Shown here piece by piece: positions 33,800 to 44,200 of a stretch of DNA of 64,000 bases. This stretch comes from an uncultured bacterium (GTDB lineage Bacteria > Bacillota > Clostridia > Peptostreptococcales > Anaerovoracaceae). The notes under the pieces are model-generated. The model saw only the letters and a list, made by a program, of their open reading frames with translations, had not been told where the DNA came from and ran no database searches. Numbering within the stretch: the first letter of the stretch is position 1; the number at the start of each line of letters is the position of its first letter. Made by a program: the position numbers and the translations under genes. The stretch is from NCBI GenBank assembly GCA_905214225.1, contig CAJMLL010000003.1, forward strand, positions 1 to 64,000. Direction: 5' to 3'.

Positions 33800-35488
33800 C
33801 TATTTTACTGTAACTTTTGTCTTATCGCGGTATCCGTTGACTCCCAGTACGTAGACTGTTGTGGTGCCGGCTTTCTTTCCAGTAATCTTGCCGGTATTGT
33901 AATTCACGGAGGCGATGGAGCTGTTTGCAGAGAGGTAGCGGAGTTTCGCGCAGTGCGTGCTGTCAAGCAGGCTCTTTCTGCTGTTGTATTTTGTAACCGC
34001 CGCTCTCAATACGGTGCTCTTGCCTTTCTTCAGGGTGATGCTGTGTTTTGCTGCTTTGACGGATTTTACGTTGGTGGAGCGGTAACTCGTGTTTCCAGCT
34101 ACGGAGTGAACGGTTACGCTGTTTCTCACGATGACTTTCTTTCCGTTCTTGATCTTGTATGCGGCAACGTAGTATTTGTAGTTGTGGCCGCGCTTCAGGT
34201 TCTTTCTGACGTAGACGCGTGCGCGCGACGCCTTGTAATCGGCGACTTTCTTGAACGGATGGAGTTTCTTTCCTTCATCGCAGTGGTTGCGGTAGATGAA
34301 GTATCCGTCAACGTTGGTCAGTTTGGTCCAGGTCAGGGTCTGCGTCGTGCCGGATGCCTTGACTTTAGGAAGAAGGATTCCGGTGACTTTCCTGGACGGC
34401 TTTGGCTTGTTCGGTTTATCCGGCTCATTTACCTTTTCCCATTTTGCGTAGAGTGTGAAGCTCTTCGTAACTGGTGTGTTGAAATCATACGTGTTTGCAG
34501 CTTCCGCTTCCGTGTACCAGCCCTGGAACGTATAGCCGTCTTTGATCGGATCGTCCGGTTTTACAGCCTTTCCGCCGGATGGAACGGTCTGGGACGGAAC
34601 TTCCGATCCGCCGCCGGTGCTGAAGCTGACTGTGTGTTCTTCTGTCGGAGCAGGCGTCGGTGTAATGATTACCGGCGGATCGACCGCCTTCCTGTTAATG
34701 AGGAAACTGCCGTTATAGATCTGGAATTGAAGGAATCCCTGGGTGTTTTCACCGACTACGCGGTAAACATAGAGTCCGCTTTCCGGTATATCCTGATCAA
34801 TGATCATCGTCAGTTGCTCAGATGGCTCTGTAAACGTCATTCTTCCAGTGACTTTGTAGGTTCCCGGCTCTTCGCCCTCTTCTCTGCTGAATTTGATGTT
34901 GTATGCGCTGAAATCGACCGGAGCGTCATTCACAACCATCATTTTATACGTGAGCTGCGGATCAGTTTCCCCTTCATCTTTTCCAAGGCTGTCCGGGGCG
35001 ATTTTAATGCAGGCCATAATGTTGTGACGGACATCTTTTACACTTATATATTTTCCGCGGCCTTCAATCCTCTCCCAGATAAATCCCGGCTGATTCATTC
35101 CTCTGGCTGAATCTTTCCATTCCAGCGAAGGATCGTCTGGATTAACTGCGCGCTTGTCTGTGAACGCATACTTTCTGACGTAGTCTTCGCCTTCTTTCAG
35201 GCTCTCATCTACCTGAGTCTTCGGACTTTCTTCATTGTCCGACCAGGTTTCTGATCCGTCGTACCACTTCGACTGCGGACCTCCAGTAGTGTAATTCCAG
35301 ATAGGAACTGACTCTTCTTTATCTGCTTTATCCTGGCTTTCTGTTGTTTCTGCCGGCGGTTCTGTGGATCCGGCATCAACGGCAAAGACAGTGCTTTGGA
35401 AGCCGAAGGCAAGGATCAATGCTGCCGTGAGCAGGATGATCAGGGTCTTTCTTGTGGCATTTAAATGCCGATGTTCTCTTTTTCTCAT
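33800..35488 (-). CDS. Secreted surface protein with InlB B-repeat, Fn3-like and Big_2-like domains
   Basis: A 562-residue protein. A signal peptide (TLIILLTAALILAFGF, cleavage near VFA-V) is followed by a ~240-residue region I do not recognise (SVPIWNYTTGGPQSKWYDGS). A Thr/Pro linker then leads into an InlB B-repeat/Flg_new unit (GGSEVPSQTVPSGGKAV, DGYTFQGWYT, FTLYAKW). A Pro/Lys spacer, an Fn3-like module (SGTTQTLTWTKLTNVDGYFIYR) and a C-terminal Big_2-like module (KGKSTVLRAAVTKY, ANSSIASVNYNTGKITGKKAG) complete it. There is no LPXTG. ATG at 35488 chosen for GAAAGGA spacing. It is divergent from the LytTR two-component system, and the 21-bp repeats between them may control it. Confidence 0.8.
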   Translation of the reverse strand: MRKREHRHLNATRKTLIILLTAALILAFGFQSTVFAVDAGSTEPPAETTESQDKADKEESVPIWNYTTGGPQSKWYDGSETWSDNEESPKTQVDESLKEGEDYVRKYAFTDKRAVNPDDPSLEWKDSARGMNQPGFIWERIEGRGKYISVKDVRHNIMACIKIAPDSLGKDEGETDPQLTYKMMVVNDAPVDFSAYNIKFSREEGEEPGTYKVTGRMTFTEPSEQLTMIIDQDIPESGLYVYRVVGENTQGFLQFQIYNGSFLINRKAVDPPVIITPTPAPTEEHTVSFSTGGGSEVPSQTVPSGGKAVKPDDPIKDGYTFQGWYTEAEAANTYDFNTPVTKSFTLYAKWEKVNEPDKPNKPKPSRKVTGILLPKVKASGTTQTLTWTKLTNVDGYFIYRNHCDEGKKLHPFKKVADYKASRARVYVRKNLKRGHNYKYYVAAYKIKNGKKVIVRNSVTVHSVAGNTSYRSTNVKSVKAAKHSITLKKGKSTVLRAAVTKYNSRKSLLDSTHCAKLRYLSANSSIASVNYNTGKITGKKAGTTTVYVLGVNGYRDKTKVTVK

Positions 35489-35621
35489 GATGTTCACGTC
35501 CTTTCAATTTTCTTGTGATCGTGGCTGGAAATTTTGCAGCTGCAGGATTATGAGTTGTTATTTCTACAAGTCATTTTCTATATTTAAAATAACATTCTAA
35601 CTATTTTGAGATCAAGCAGCT

Positions 35622-35675
35622 GGGACGAATGTGCATGGAATGGGGACGAATGTTGAGAAAAATGAGACCAATGCG
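35622..35675. promoter_or_regulatory. Three direct repeats with exact 21-bp period, probable LytTR operator
   Basis: GGGACGAATGT at 35622 and 35643, and a third weaker copy GAGACCAATGC at 35664-35674; the central AC falls at exactly 21-base steps. Two-turn spacing of direct repeats is the hallmark of LytTR-domain regulators. The site lies in the 300-base divergent spacer, 115 bases before the LytTR regulator gene. Confidence 0.6.
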
Positions 35676-35703
35676 ATAATATGGGTCAAGCGCGAAACCT
35701 CAC

Positions 35704-35732
35704 GGGACATCGGCCGGTAAATCGGGTATAAT
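35704..35732 (+). promoter_or_regulatory. Promoter of the LytTR/GHKL operon
   Basis: GGGACA (35704-35709), 17 bases, TATAAT (35727-35732). The -10 is perfect and the -35 is weak, consistent with a promoter needing activation from the repeats upstream. Confidence 0.6.
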
Positions 35733-35789
35733 AATGGAGACGCGGTGAAATATAACACGGTCAGAAGGGGACAGGAGGTGAATGCAGTG

Positions 35790-36527
35790 AGAATTGCGGT
35801 TGTAGATGATGATCAGAACGAACGTCATCGTATTTCAACAGAAGTAAAAGATTACCTGAGCCGGCATCATCTCAAGATCGAGTGTAAGGCGTATTCCAGC
35901 GGGGCGGAGTTTCTGGAATCTTCTGAACTACATGATTTGTTTCTTGTCTTTATGGATATTTTCATGGATGATATGGACGGAATAGAAACTGTACGCAGGC
36001 TCCGGAAATCCTCCGGAGATACGCTTGTAGTATTTTTGACAAATAGTACGGAGCATTGGAAAGACGCGTTTTCTTTCCATGCATTTGATTACTTGCTGAA
36101 ACCCGTAGACCCGGAGGCGATGGCGCGGACACTGGATGATGCCTTCGGCGCGCTGAAAGCGGATGAACGGAGTTTTGTGTTTTACGCATCGGATAAACGT
36201 CATGTATCAGTTCCGTGCCGGGAGATTCTCTGGGTCACTTCAGATTCGAACTATCTGAATCTGAAGACAGATAAAGAGCAGTTCCGGCTGAGAATGACGT
36301 TCTCACATATCTGTGATGAGCTGACGGGAGATGCTGCATTTGCAGTCATTAACCGCGGCATACTGGTTAATCTGAGCCATGTGATGCGGATAGAAAACGC
36401 AGAATGTATCATGGATGACGGAACGATCCTGCCGATAGCGCAGCGAAAGCAGATCGCTGTCCGTCAGCGTTTTGTAGACTGGAAATTTGATCAGAAGCTG
36501 AAAAGGATGAGGAGGTCGCGATGGTGA
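35790..36527 (+). CDS. LytTR-family response regulator
   Basis: A 245-residue AgrA/LytR-type regulator. The receiver domain (residues 1-120) has the acidic pocket VVDDDQ, the phospho-acceptor D57 (VFMDIFMDDMDGIE) and K105 (YLLKPVD). The LytTR DNA-binding domain (about 135-235) shows ILWVTSDSNYLNL, FSHICDEL and AVINRGILVNLSHV. The start is taken as the GTG at 35790, because GGAGGT is seven bases upstream; the frame is open to 35745 but begins with non-family sequence. It overlaps the sensor kinase gene by 7 bases. It probably binds the 21-bp direct repeats upstream and regulates itself and the surface-protein genes around it; the target set is inference. Confidence 0.88.
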   Translation, partial: RIAVVDDDQNERHRISTEVKDYLSRHHLKIECKAYSSGAEFLESSELHDLFLVFMDIFMDDMDGIETVRRLRKSSGDTLVVFLTNSTEHWKDAFSFHAFDYLLKPVDPEAMARTLDDAFGALKADERSFVFYASDKRHVSVPCREILWVTSDSNYLNLKTDKEQFRLRMTFSHICDELTGDAAFAVINRGILVNLSHVMRIENAECIMDDGTILPIAQRKQIAVRQRFVDWKFDQKLKRMRRSRW

Positions 36528-37822
36528 TCCGCTGGATGATTCTGTTTACGTTCTATTCCGTAATGATTCCGTGTGCCTGGGTGATGCTGATTCCTTTCCG
36601 GGATGTGACGCGATTGTCTTATGAAAAAACGCGGACAATTATGCTTACTGCCCTTGCAGGCATATCGGTCCTTTTTACATATATCGAATATACAAGGTCG
36701 TTTAATACCCTTGTTACAATAGGAATATTTTTGTTGGTGATTCCTTCTTTTCTTCTTTTGCGCGCAGATTTTCGAAAAATCCTGTATCAGTATCTCGTGA
36801 TTGCGGCCGTGGTTACGCTGAGCGGAATGATGTACCGGCAGATCGGCATGTATTTTCAGACCGTCGAAAGCCTGGCTGCGGCGGCTGTTGTCCGATGGCT
36901 GTTTATCCTTTTGCTTTTGTTTTTTGTCGTACGGATGAAAGAACAGCTGGTCTGGCTGTTTCATGATTTCAATGAAGGCAAGTTCTGGAACACAGCATGG
37001 GCTGCGCCGGTCACAATCACTGTTCTCGGGTACCTGATTTTCTATTTCGACCGCACCAGGATACAGGGGAAGGCAGGCATATTTCTGATGAGCGTGCTGA
37101 CCATCGGCACCTTGTGCATCAGTTTTTGTCTGAATGAGATCGCGCTGCTGCAGGTGGCGAAGCTGATGAATGAGAATCGGGAGATGGAAAAGGTGAAGTG
37201 GATGCAGGATGTGCAGGTAAAGGATTATGTGCAGCTGCGCGCCTATATGGATCAGACGTCCAAGGAGCGGCATGATTTCAGGCATATTGTCGGGACGCTC
37301 CAGGTCATGCTGGAGGAAGGGCGCTTTCAGGAGGCGGAGGAATTCTGCAGTGCGTATTTCAGAAAGGATCGCGTGAGAAGTTCGCGTGTGAATTTTTGCG
37401 AGAACTCTGCCGTGAATGCCCTGCTAAGGTACTATTCAACGGTCGCAGAGAGCGCGGGTGTAAACTTGAAGGTTTCTTCTGTGGTGCCAAAGGATCTGGG
37501 AATCGCCGCCGAGGATCTGTGTGTGCTGATCGGAAATCTGCTGGATAATGCCGTGCAGGCGGCGGCAGCGGTTCCGGAGGATCTGCGGGTGGTTGACCTC
37601 GATCTGGAGAAAGAGGAAAGAGGCGCGTTTTACCTTTCCATGGTCAATCCGTATGCCGGAGAGCGGACGAAAATCAACGGACAGTACCGGTCACAGAAAA
37701 AGAATGGCGGAATCGGCCTGAAATCGGTGATGCAGATTACGGAGAAGTATCACGGACAGACGCGGTTCCGGGACGCAGACGGCGTGTTTTACACGAGTGT
37801 GATGCTGGAAGAGGTGGAGTAG
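36521..37822 (+). CDS. GHKL-domain sensor histidine kinase (AgrC-like)
   Basis: A 433-residue membrane kinase. The N-terminal ~215 residues hold six or seven hydrophobic segments, as in AgrC-type peptide sensors. The coiled-coil/dimerisation part contains the phospho-accepting histidine near residue 250 (KERHDFRHIVGTLQ). The GHKL ATPase domain shows the N box LIGNLLDNAVQAA and the G box KNGGIGLKSVMQIT. It probably senses an extracellular signal; no agrB/agrD-like peptide genes are nearby, so the ligand is unknown. ATG with AGGAGGTCGCG upstream, translationally coupled to the regulator. A strong terminator follows. Confidence 0.87.
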   Translation: MVIRWMILFTFYSVMIPCAWVMLIPFRDVTRLSYEKTRTIMLTALAGISVLFTYIEYTRSFNTLVTIGIFLLVIPSFLLLRADFRKILYQYLVIAAVVTLSGMMYRQIGMYFQTVESLAAAAVVRWLFILLLLFFVVRMKEQLVWLFHDFNEGKFWNTAWAAPVTITVLGYLIFYFDRTRIQGKAGIFLMSVLTIGTLCISFCLNEIALLQVAKLMNENREMEKVKWMQDVQVKDYVQLRAYMDQTSKERHDFRHIVGTLQVMLEEGRFQEAEEFCSAYFRKDRVRSSRVNFCENSAVNALLRYYSTVAESAGVNLKVSSVVPKDLGIAAEDLCVLIGNLLDNAVQAAAAVPEDLRVVDLDLEKEERGAFYLSMVNPYAGERTKINGQYRSQKKNGGIGLKSVMQITEKYHGQTRFRDADGVFYTSVMLEEVE

Positions 37823-37852
37823 AAGGAAGCGGCAAAACGTACCATGTCAAGG

Positions 37853-37898
37853 AAAAAGACTGCCGTGTGGTGGGACCTGCCATACGGCAGTCTTTTGT
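37853..37898 (+). terminator. Terminator of the LytTR/GHKL operon
   Basis: AAAAAGACTGCCGT (37853-37866) pairs with ACGGCAGTCTTTT (37884-37896) around a 17-base loop, followed by GTGTTTGG. Confidence 0.85.
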
Positions 37899-38329
37899 GT
37901 TTGGAAGGACAAGCCGGTTCCCCAGTAAAAGATAAGGGGACGAGATCCTCAATAAACATAGTAAAATGGTAAGCATGTAGATATAGAGAGAAACTATAGC
38001 TTTTGATCGCCGACGCATTTTAAGAACCGTAATTGTATCCAAAAAACAACGCAATTTCTTGTATTTCCGAAGGGAATATGCATATATAGGAAATTTCTAT
38101 ACGAAAATAATATCACGCATAAAAATACAGAAGATACAGTTAGAAAATGCTAAGTAACGCCATTAATGCGGAGTGCAGTAGACGAGGTCTATGCATGTAT
38201 ACGTAAGTATAATGAATTATAATTCTATAAGTGCTATTTATAGATAAAACCGATTTTTAACCTCCTTATTAAAATGATACTATATTTGAAGCAAAATTGG
38301 CAGTGTTATGAAGATAATAAGGAGGATTT
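37899..38329. other. AT-rich spacer upstream of surface-protein genes
   Basis: No gene. TATAAT at 38209-38214 is a possible -10 for the downstream surface gene, preceded by the half-site TGTATACG. An ACAGTTAGA near 38137 resembles a single AgrA-type half-site, but no second copy at proper spacing was found. Confidence 0.4.
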
Positions 38330-41026
38330 ATGAAGAAAAATGAGTCAACCATCAGAAAGCAGTCATTGATTGCGATTCTGATATTTGCGGTGATGCTGAC
38401 GTTCAGCGTGCCGATGTCCGTGTTTGCGGATGCAAATGAAGTGAAAGGAACCGTTAACGCGATTACACTTGATAAATCGCAGAATTTGGAGAATAATGCA
38501 AGAACTTTCAACATATTCGGAGATCATCTTAACTCGGAAAATGTCGAGATAAAAGTAATAGATGAATCAACAGAGGAAGTAGTATCAGATATAAAAGTAC
38601 AATTTACAATAAATGCGAACGGTGTACAGGCTGTAATCACATTTCCTTCCCGAACAGAAGATGCAACGTATCGGATATCTGCGAGGAGTACAGGAGAGGA
38701 CAGATATGCTGAGTGCCGTTCTGATGTAATAATCAAAGGTGATCCGAATACGGCAGGTGTAAACAAGGGGGTCATTCAATCTGTAACAGCAACCCCGCCA
38801 AAGCTTTCCGCGAAGGGAGGAACTGTTCATCTTGGTCTCGCTGGAACGGATTTAAACGATGCCGATCTTCAGATCACTAGCCTTTCGTATTATGAAGGTC
38901 AGGAATCGTCATCGAGTTATGTACAGCAGCTTACAGGATTAAACATAACAGCTGATGGTGCGGATGTGACTATCCCGGAGAATACGAAATCGAGTGTCAT
39001 CGAACATAAATTCACAGTATATGTACAGGGTAAAGAAAAGGATGCGAAAACAGTTATTGTAACGCAGGCAGCTGCAAGTGCAAAGATACCAAATACTGAT
39101 TTGGCAATTAATAATGCTGTCATCACTGGAACGAATGGAAAAATGGATACTGTTGCTGTTTCGTTTGAAAAGGAAATCCCGAAGCAGGCAGATGACTTTT
39201 TGAAGCATGTTTATATTGCTAATGGAGTTCAGGGTGATCAGGATGTTTATCGGTTAACAGATAACGACTCTTATGAAATTCAGGGGAATAACCTGGTTCT
39301 GCATCTGGGAAAGTCCTTTGACAAAGCAAACGCGACAACGAAAATATATTTCGAAGAAGGCGCGTTTACAAAAGGTAATAAAGTAAACAGCTCATTCAGC
39401 TGGACGTTGGCCAGCGGCGCAGATGTGTCAGCTATTCAGTTTGATCACGACACACTGAACTATAAAGGCGGTTTAGTTACTGCACGTTTGAAGGGGAATA
39501 ATTTAGATAAGGCGAAAAATATTACCGGTAGAGTCTTTGTTGGTGAAGATACAAAACCGTCGGCAGATATTCAGGTTCAGGTTGATCAAACCGGAGCGGA
39601 ACCGATTCTGACATTCACAGTTCCTGAGAATAAGACAGACACGACACAGAGCTATTTGCTGGATATTTCTATTGACGGAACACCGGTATACGCTAATCGT
39701 GCGGTTGTCTCTGTGCTTCCTAAGGGAGTAGAGGAAGGAACACAGACACTGGGTGATGTCACAATTTCCGGCAATAACAATGAGACCGATCCTTCAAAAG
39801 ACAAGATAAACAAGGTATTCACCAAAACCATTACGGGAATGGAAACGAGTGTGAAGATTAACCTGACACTCAAGGGAACTGGGCTTGATTCAGCAAAGAC
39901 AACAGTTCGTGCTTTTGATGAAAATGGAGTTCTCTGGCGTGTCAATCACGATTCACAGTGTGAAGGGACGATTCGTTTCCATGCGATTATTGGAGAGCAC
40001 CACAATGGCGTAAAAGGAGAGGGTACAGTACAGACAATTGAGCTACTTCCGCCAAGCAAGCTGGGGACCAGCCATACATATCGTTTTGAAATTGCGCTTG
40101 ACGGCGTACACTTCCAGAAAGTTCCGGATGTCAAGCTCATTGTAAATAATGCAGGGATTGTCGAGGACGATGGATTTACACCTTCTGATAAGGCGGATTT
40201 CAGTAATTCGATATTCAAGGTGCAGTATCAGGATGAAAACGGAGAAGAAATCGCAAAAGAAGATGAATATGCCGGTTATGGAGTATCTGAACTTTGCAAT
40301 TACGATGTAAAGGCTAAAGAGATCAGCGGATATACAAAAGTGAGCGGGCCGACAGAAAAATTCCTGAATGAAAAATTTGTCAAAGATATTTCAACTGTCA
40401 AAGATGGAACCAGAGTTCTGATTTATAAATATAAAAAGAACTCTGCAGTTGTTCCATCAACACCGTCGGTAAATCCGTCACCTTCGTCACCGTCTGTTCA
40501 GAAAGAGGCGATGATTGAGCAGGCTTTTTTGAAAAAGACAACCTTGCATTATACAGGAAAATCTATCGCAGATACAATTATCGTGCTGGATAAAAATAAT
40601 AATGTTGTAGATCAGAAGAACTACGATATTACAGATGTTTCAACGAAGGTCGGGACACACACAATCACGGTTACTGGAAAAAACGGCGTCACGGGAAGTG
40701 TTCAGCTGGAATACACCGTTCTCCCTGCAAAGGTTCTCGGATTAAATGTAAAGTCTGGAAAGAAGTTGATAAAGGTATCCTGGAAGAAACACAAAGCGCA
40801 GACAACCGGCTTCCAGATTCAGTACAGCACCTCCAAGAATATGAAAAAAGGTAAGGTGAAAACAATAAAAAATCCGGCAGCAGTAAAGCAGACCATTAAA
40901 AAACTGGCATCAAAGAGAACTTATTATGTCAGAATCAGGGCGTATAAACGTATGAATAACGGAAAGAACATAAAGACTACCTATTACTCTGACTGGTCAT
41001 CGGTAAAAGGCGTGCATGTAAAATAG
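38330..41026 (+). CDS. Large secreted Ig/MucBP/Fn3-type surface protein
   Basis: An 898-residue protein with a signal peptide (SLIAILIFAVMLTFSVP, cleavage near VFA-D). The first ~600 residues look like several beta-sandwich repeats, each opening with a G-T/N-x-L pattern (GGTVHLGLAGTDLNDADLQI, GGLVTARLKGNNLDKAKNI, VKINLTLKGTGLDSAKTTV). This is followed by a MucBP-like module (FKVQYQDENGEEIAKEDEY), a Pro/Ser linker and, from about residue 725, a ~170-residue C-terminal module ending in an Fn3 domain (WKKHKAQTTGFQIQYSTSKN). That module is shared with the next gene. No sortase signal. Start ATG with AATAAGGAGGATTT. Probably cell-wall associated; the ligand is unknown. Confidence 0.8.
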   Translation: MKKNESTIRKQSLIAILIFAVMLTFSVPMSVFADANEVKGTVNAITLDKSQNLENNARTFNIFGDHLNSENVEIKVIDESTEEVVSDIKVQFTINANGVQAVITFPSRTEDATYRISARSTGEDRYAECRSDVIIKGDPNTAGVNKGVIQSVTATPPKLSAKGGTVHLGLAGTDLNDADLQITSLSYYEGQESSSSYVQQLTGLNITADGADVTIPENTKSSVIEHKFTVYVQGKEKDAKTVIVTQAAASAKIPNTDLAINNAVITGTNGKMDTVAVSFEKEIPKQADDFLKHVYIANGVQGDQDVYRLTDNDSYEIQGNNLVLHLGKSFDKANATTKIYFEEGAFTKGNKVNSSFSWTLASGADVSAIQFDHDTLNYKGGLVTARLKGNNLDKAKNITGRVFVGEDTKPSADIQVQVDQTGAEPILTFTVPENKTDTTQSYLLDISIDGTPVYANRAVVSVLPKGVEEGTQTLGDVTISGNNNETDPSKDKINKVFTKTITGMETSVKINLTLKGTGLDSAKTTVRAFDENGVLWRVNHDSQCEGTIRFHAIIGEHHNGVKGEGTVQTIELLPPSKLGTSHTYRFEIALDGVHFQKVPDVKLIVNNAGIVEDDGFTPSDKADFSNSIFKVQYQDENGEEIAKEDEYAGYGVSELCNYDVKAKEISGYTKVSGPTEKFLNEKFVKDISTVKDGTRVLIYKYKKNSAVVPSTPSVNPSPSSPSVQKEAMIEQAFLKKTTLHYTGKSIADTIIVLDKNNNVVDQKNYDITDVSTKVGTHTITVTGKNGVTGSVQLEYTVLPAKVLGLNVKSGKKLIKVSWKKHKAQTTGFQIQYSTSKNMKKGKVKTIKNPAAVKQTIKKLASKRTYYVRIRAYKRMNNGKNIKTTYYSDWSSVKGVHVK

Positions 41027-41059
41027 CCAAACATTACAGTGTGATATCGTTTGTTTGTA

Positions 41060-41101
41060 ACTGCAGGGACTGGCATTATTCAGTTCCTGCAGTCTTTCTT
41101 C
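41060..41101 (+). terminator. Terminator after the Ig/MucBP surface gene
   Basis: ACTGCAGGGACTG (41060-41072) pairs with CAGTTCCTGCAGT (41081-41093), followed by CTTTCTT. Confidence 0.75.
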
Positions 41102-41154
41102 AAGCAGTGAAAAAAGCAGTATCGAAAATTTCGATTTGTGCCTGTAGTAATGAT

Positions 41155-41183
41155 TTGACACTATTTTAACAGCTGCATTTATG
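41155..41183 (+). promoter_or_regulatory. Candidate promoter of the LRR surface gene
   Basis: TTGACA (41155-41160) is perfect; the -10 at 17 bases is TTTATG, which is poor. The leader would be short. Confidence 0.35.
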
Positions 41184-41209
41184 AAATATGTGTGAAAAAA
41201 GGAGAGTAT

Positions 41210-44200
41210 ATGAAAAAAACTTTTGTTATTATGGTTATGGCGGCCATGATGATGACATTCAGCGTTCCTGTATTTGCAGAAGAAACACCTGCTTCTTCCG
41301 GTTCAGGGGCTTCCAGTGCATCGGAAATCAGTATGGAAGCTAAACAGAATGTACAGAATGAAAATCAATCTTGGGGGATCGAAAATGCAAACAGCACAGA
41401 GTCTTCTTCAGAGACACCTGCTTCTGATCAAGATTCAAATGTGAGCAGTGTGAGTATTGATACGGAACATTTTCCGGATGAGGAATTCCGTAATTATGTA
41501 AGTGGAAATTTTGATACGGATCATAATGGCAAACTGGATCAGGATGAACAGTATGTCGTTACAAGCGTCAATGTGAGCGGAATAACGGCGCTGCACAGCC
41601 TTCAGGGATTAAAATACTTCCCGAATCTGGAGGAGCTGGATGCGCATGCTCCGATCATTAATAATGAAGACAGCTGGAATGTCCGTTTTGGAAACATCTC
41701 TGAAGTTGATGTCAGCAAGAATCCAAAGTTAAAGACTTTAAATCTGTCTGATACGAATGTTAAGACACTGGATTTATCGAATAACACAGAGCTTGAATCT
41801 TTGAATATTGCAGGAACTAAGATTTCCTCGATGGACTCTTTGGTTGGAATTCATAAAGACAAGATCAAAGATTTTAATCTTGCTCGCTCTGCCTGGAAGG
41901 GCATGCTGGACGTAACAGAGTTTACTAATTTAGAAAAACTTGATACAAGTGGATTTGTCACGTATGATGATAATTACCAACCGGTTTATACGATTACTGA
42001 AATAACGGGACTTGCCGGAAAAACTCATCTCATTTCCTTAAATATTTCTGGTGCGGGGAACGATAATTTCGATTTGACTGGATGCGATCACCTGAAGAAA
42101 CTTGATCTATCGTCAACAAAATTTAACGGTAATAACGTGAAGGGGTTTCCAGCTTCAGGTTTGGAAGAATTGAATTTAAGCGGAACTCAGATTGAAGAAT
42201 TGCCAGATATTTCCGGGCATGAGGAGACATTACAGAGTTTAAATCTGAGCGGTGATTATAATTTAGGCATTGCTCCGGATATTTCGGAATTCAAACATTT
42301 AAAAACATTAAACTTGAGCAATATGGCGCTCTCAGAATTAGGTGACTGTAAATCCGAGAGTGTAGAAAACTTAAACTTAAGTGGCAATTTGCTTAGTGGT
42401 ACACTGGATCTTTCCGGATTTCCGAACTTAAAGAAGCTGAATGTAGACAATTGCATGAGCGATGAGGGTGCTTCATTAGATGAACTGACAGGATTGAAGC
42501 AGCCGCTGGAAGAATTATCTGCCAAGGAAACAAATCTGGATACTTCATCATATTTGGAACAGGGATATGCTAATGTTGAAAAGCTCAATCTCAGGGGAAG
42601 CAACATTAATGGAACCGTTGATCTGTCCAAGGCAGCGAAATTGAAATATCTGTATTTGGATCAGTGTAATCTGAAGGGAACGTTGGATGTTTCCAACTGT
42701 CTGGAGCTTGAAGAAATTCATGTCACACAAAATGCGGATCTGACTGCGATTAAGGGGTTGGAAAACTGTCCAAACTTAAAAGATATCTATGCGTATGATA
42801 CGGGAATATCGTCGATCGATCTGTCGCATAATCCGGAAATGATTCGTATCGATCTTTGTCGGACTCCGTTGAAATCAATTGATGTAACAAATATGAAGCA
42901 TTTGTTTGCTCTCAATGTGGAAGATACCAATGTGACTTCCATTGATGCGACGCATAATCCGGAGTTATATGAATTGTACCTGACAAATGACAAGATCGAT
43001 AGTGTGGATGTCAGTCATAATCCGGAACTTGTTCATCTGCGCCTGAGTGGTACCGGGGTAAAAAATATTGATACTTCACATAATCCGAAGCTTGCCGCTT
43101 TATACATTCAGGATACTGCGATTAAATCACTTGATTTATCCAAGAATCCAGATATGTTTGAGCTGTTTATGGATAAAACGCCAATAGAAACGATTGATTT
43201 AAGTAACTGCCGCGGGCTTCAGCATTTTAACGCGAACGATACAGCTTTGAAATCGATCAATATTAAGAAAAACAAAAAACTGGCAGATGTTCATATCAAT
43301 GGAACAGATATTACAAAACTGGATCTTTCCAATCACCCGGAAATAAGACAGATTGAGTGCAACAACACCAAAATTAAACATCTGGATCTCAGCGGAGTCC
43401 CGAAGCTCTGGAAACTGTATATCAATAATTCTTCCATTGACAATCTGAAAAATCTTGATTTGTCAGACTGCACGAATTTGGATACGCTTGAGTGTGAGAA
43501 TGCTGGTATTGAAACCTTGAAAGTACCAAGTTCATTAAGCAGTTTGTACTGTGATGGTAATTCGCTCACATCTCTGGAACTTACAGGTAATGGGGCATAT
43601 AGTCTGAGACTGTCTCCACAGAATGTGAAACTGTATGCAAATGCATCGGAGAACACTGTAGAATACAGCCTGAAGGACTTGGGCCTTGATCCAGATCGAG
43701 TAACGATGAAGGATGGAAAGAATTATTCCTATGACTCGGCAAAAGGGACAATTACCTTTTCCTCGCCAGAAGATAAATCTTTTGTCTATGACTATATAAC
43801 GGATACGAAACATCCGCAGCAGAAATTAATGACGGTCAATGCGGTGATTGAGAAGAAATCGGATCCGGTTTATGTTGTTCCGAGCAAGGAAAACAAACCA
43901 ACAAATCAAAAAGTAATGCAGGATACTCTGGTTTCAAAAAAAACAACACTGACATATAATGGAAAAGTGCAGAAGCCGAAGTTTATCGCACTGGATCAGG
44001 ATAACAACGTCATCGAACTTAGACAGCTTGATGTTCATGCACCGAAAAGCAAGAACCCTGGTATTTATAGAATGAGTGTAACTGGGAAAAATGGGGTTTC
44101 TGGAACGGCGATTCTGGAATACAGAATTATTCCGGCACCGGTAAAGCTTATCAGCGTAAAGCCATTAAAATCAAAAGTAAGGGGAATTGCCGTTACTTGG

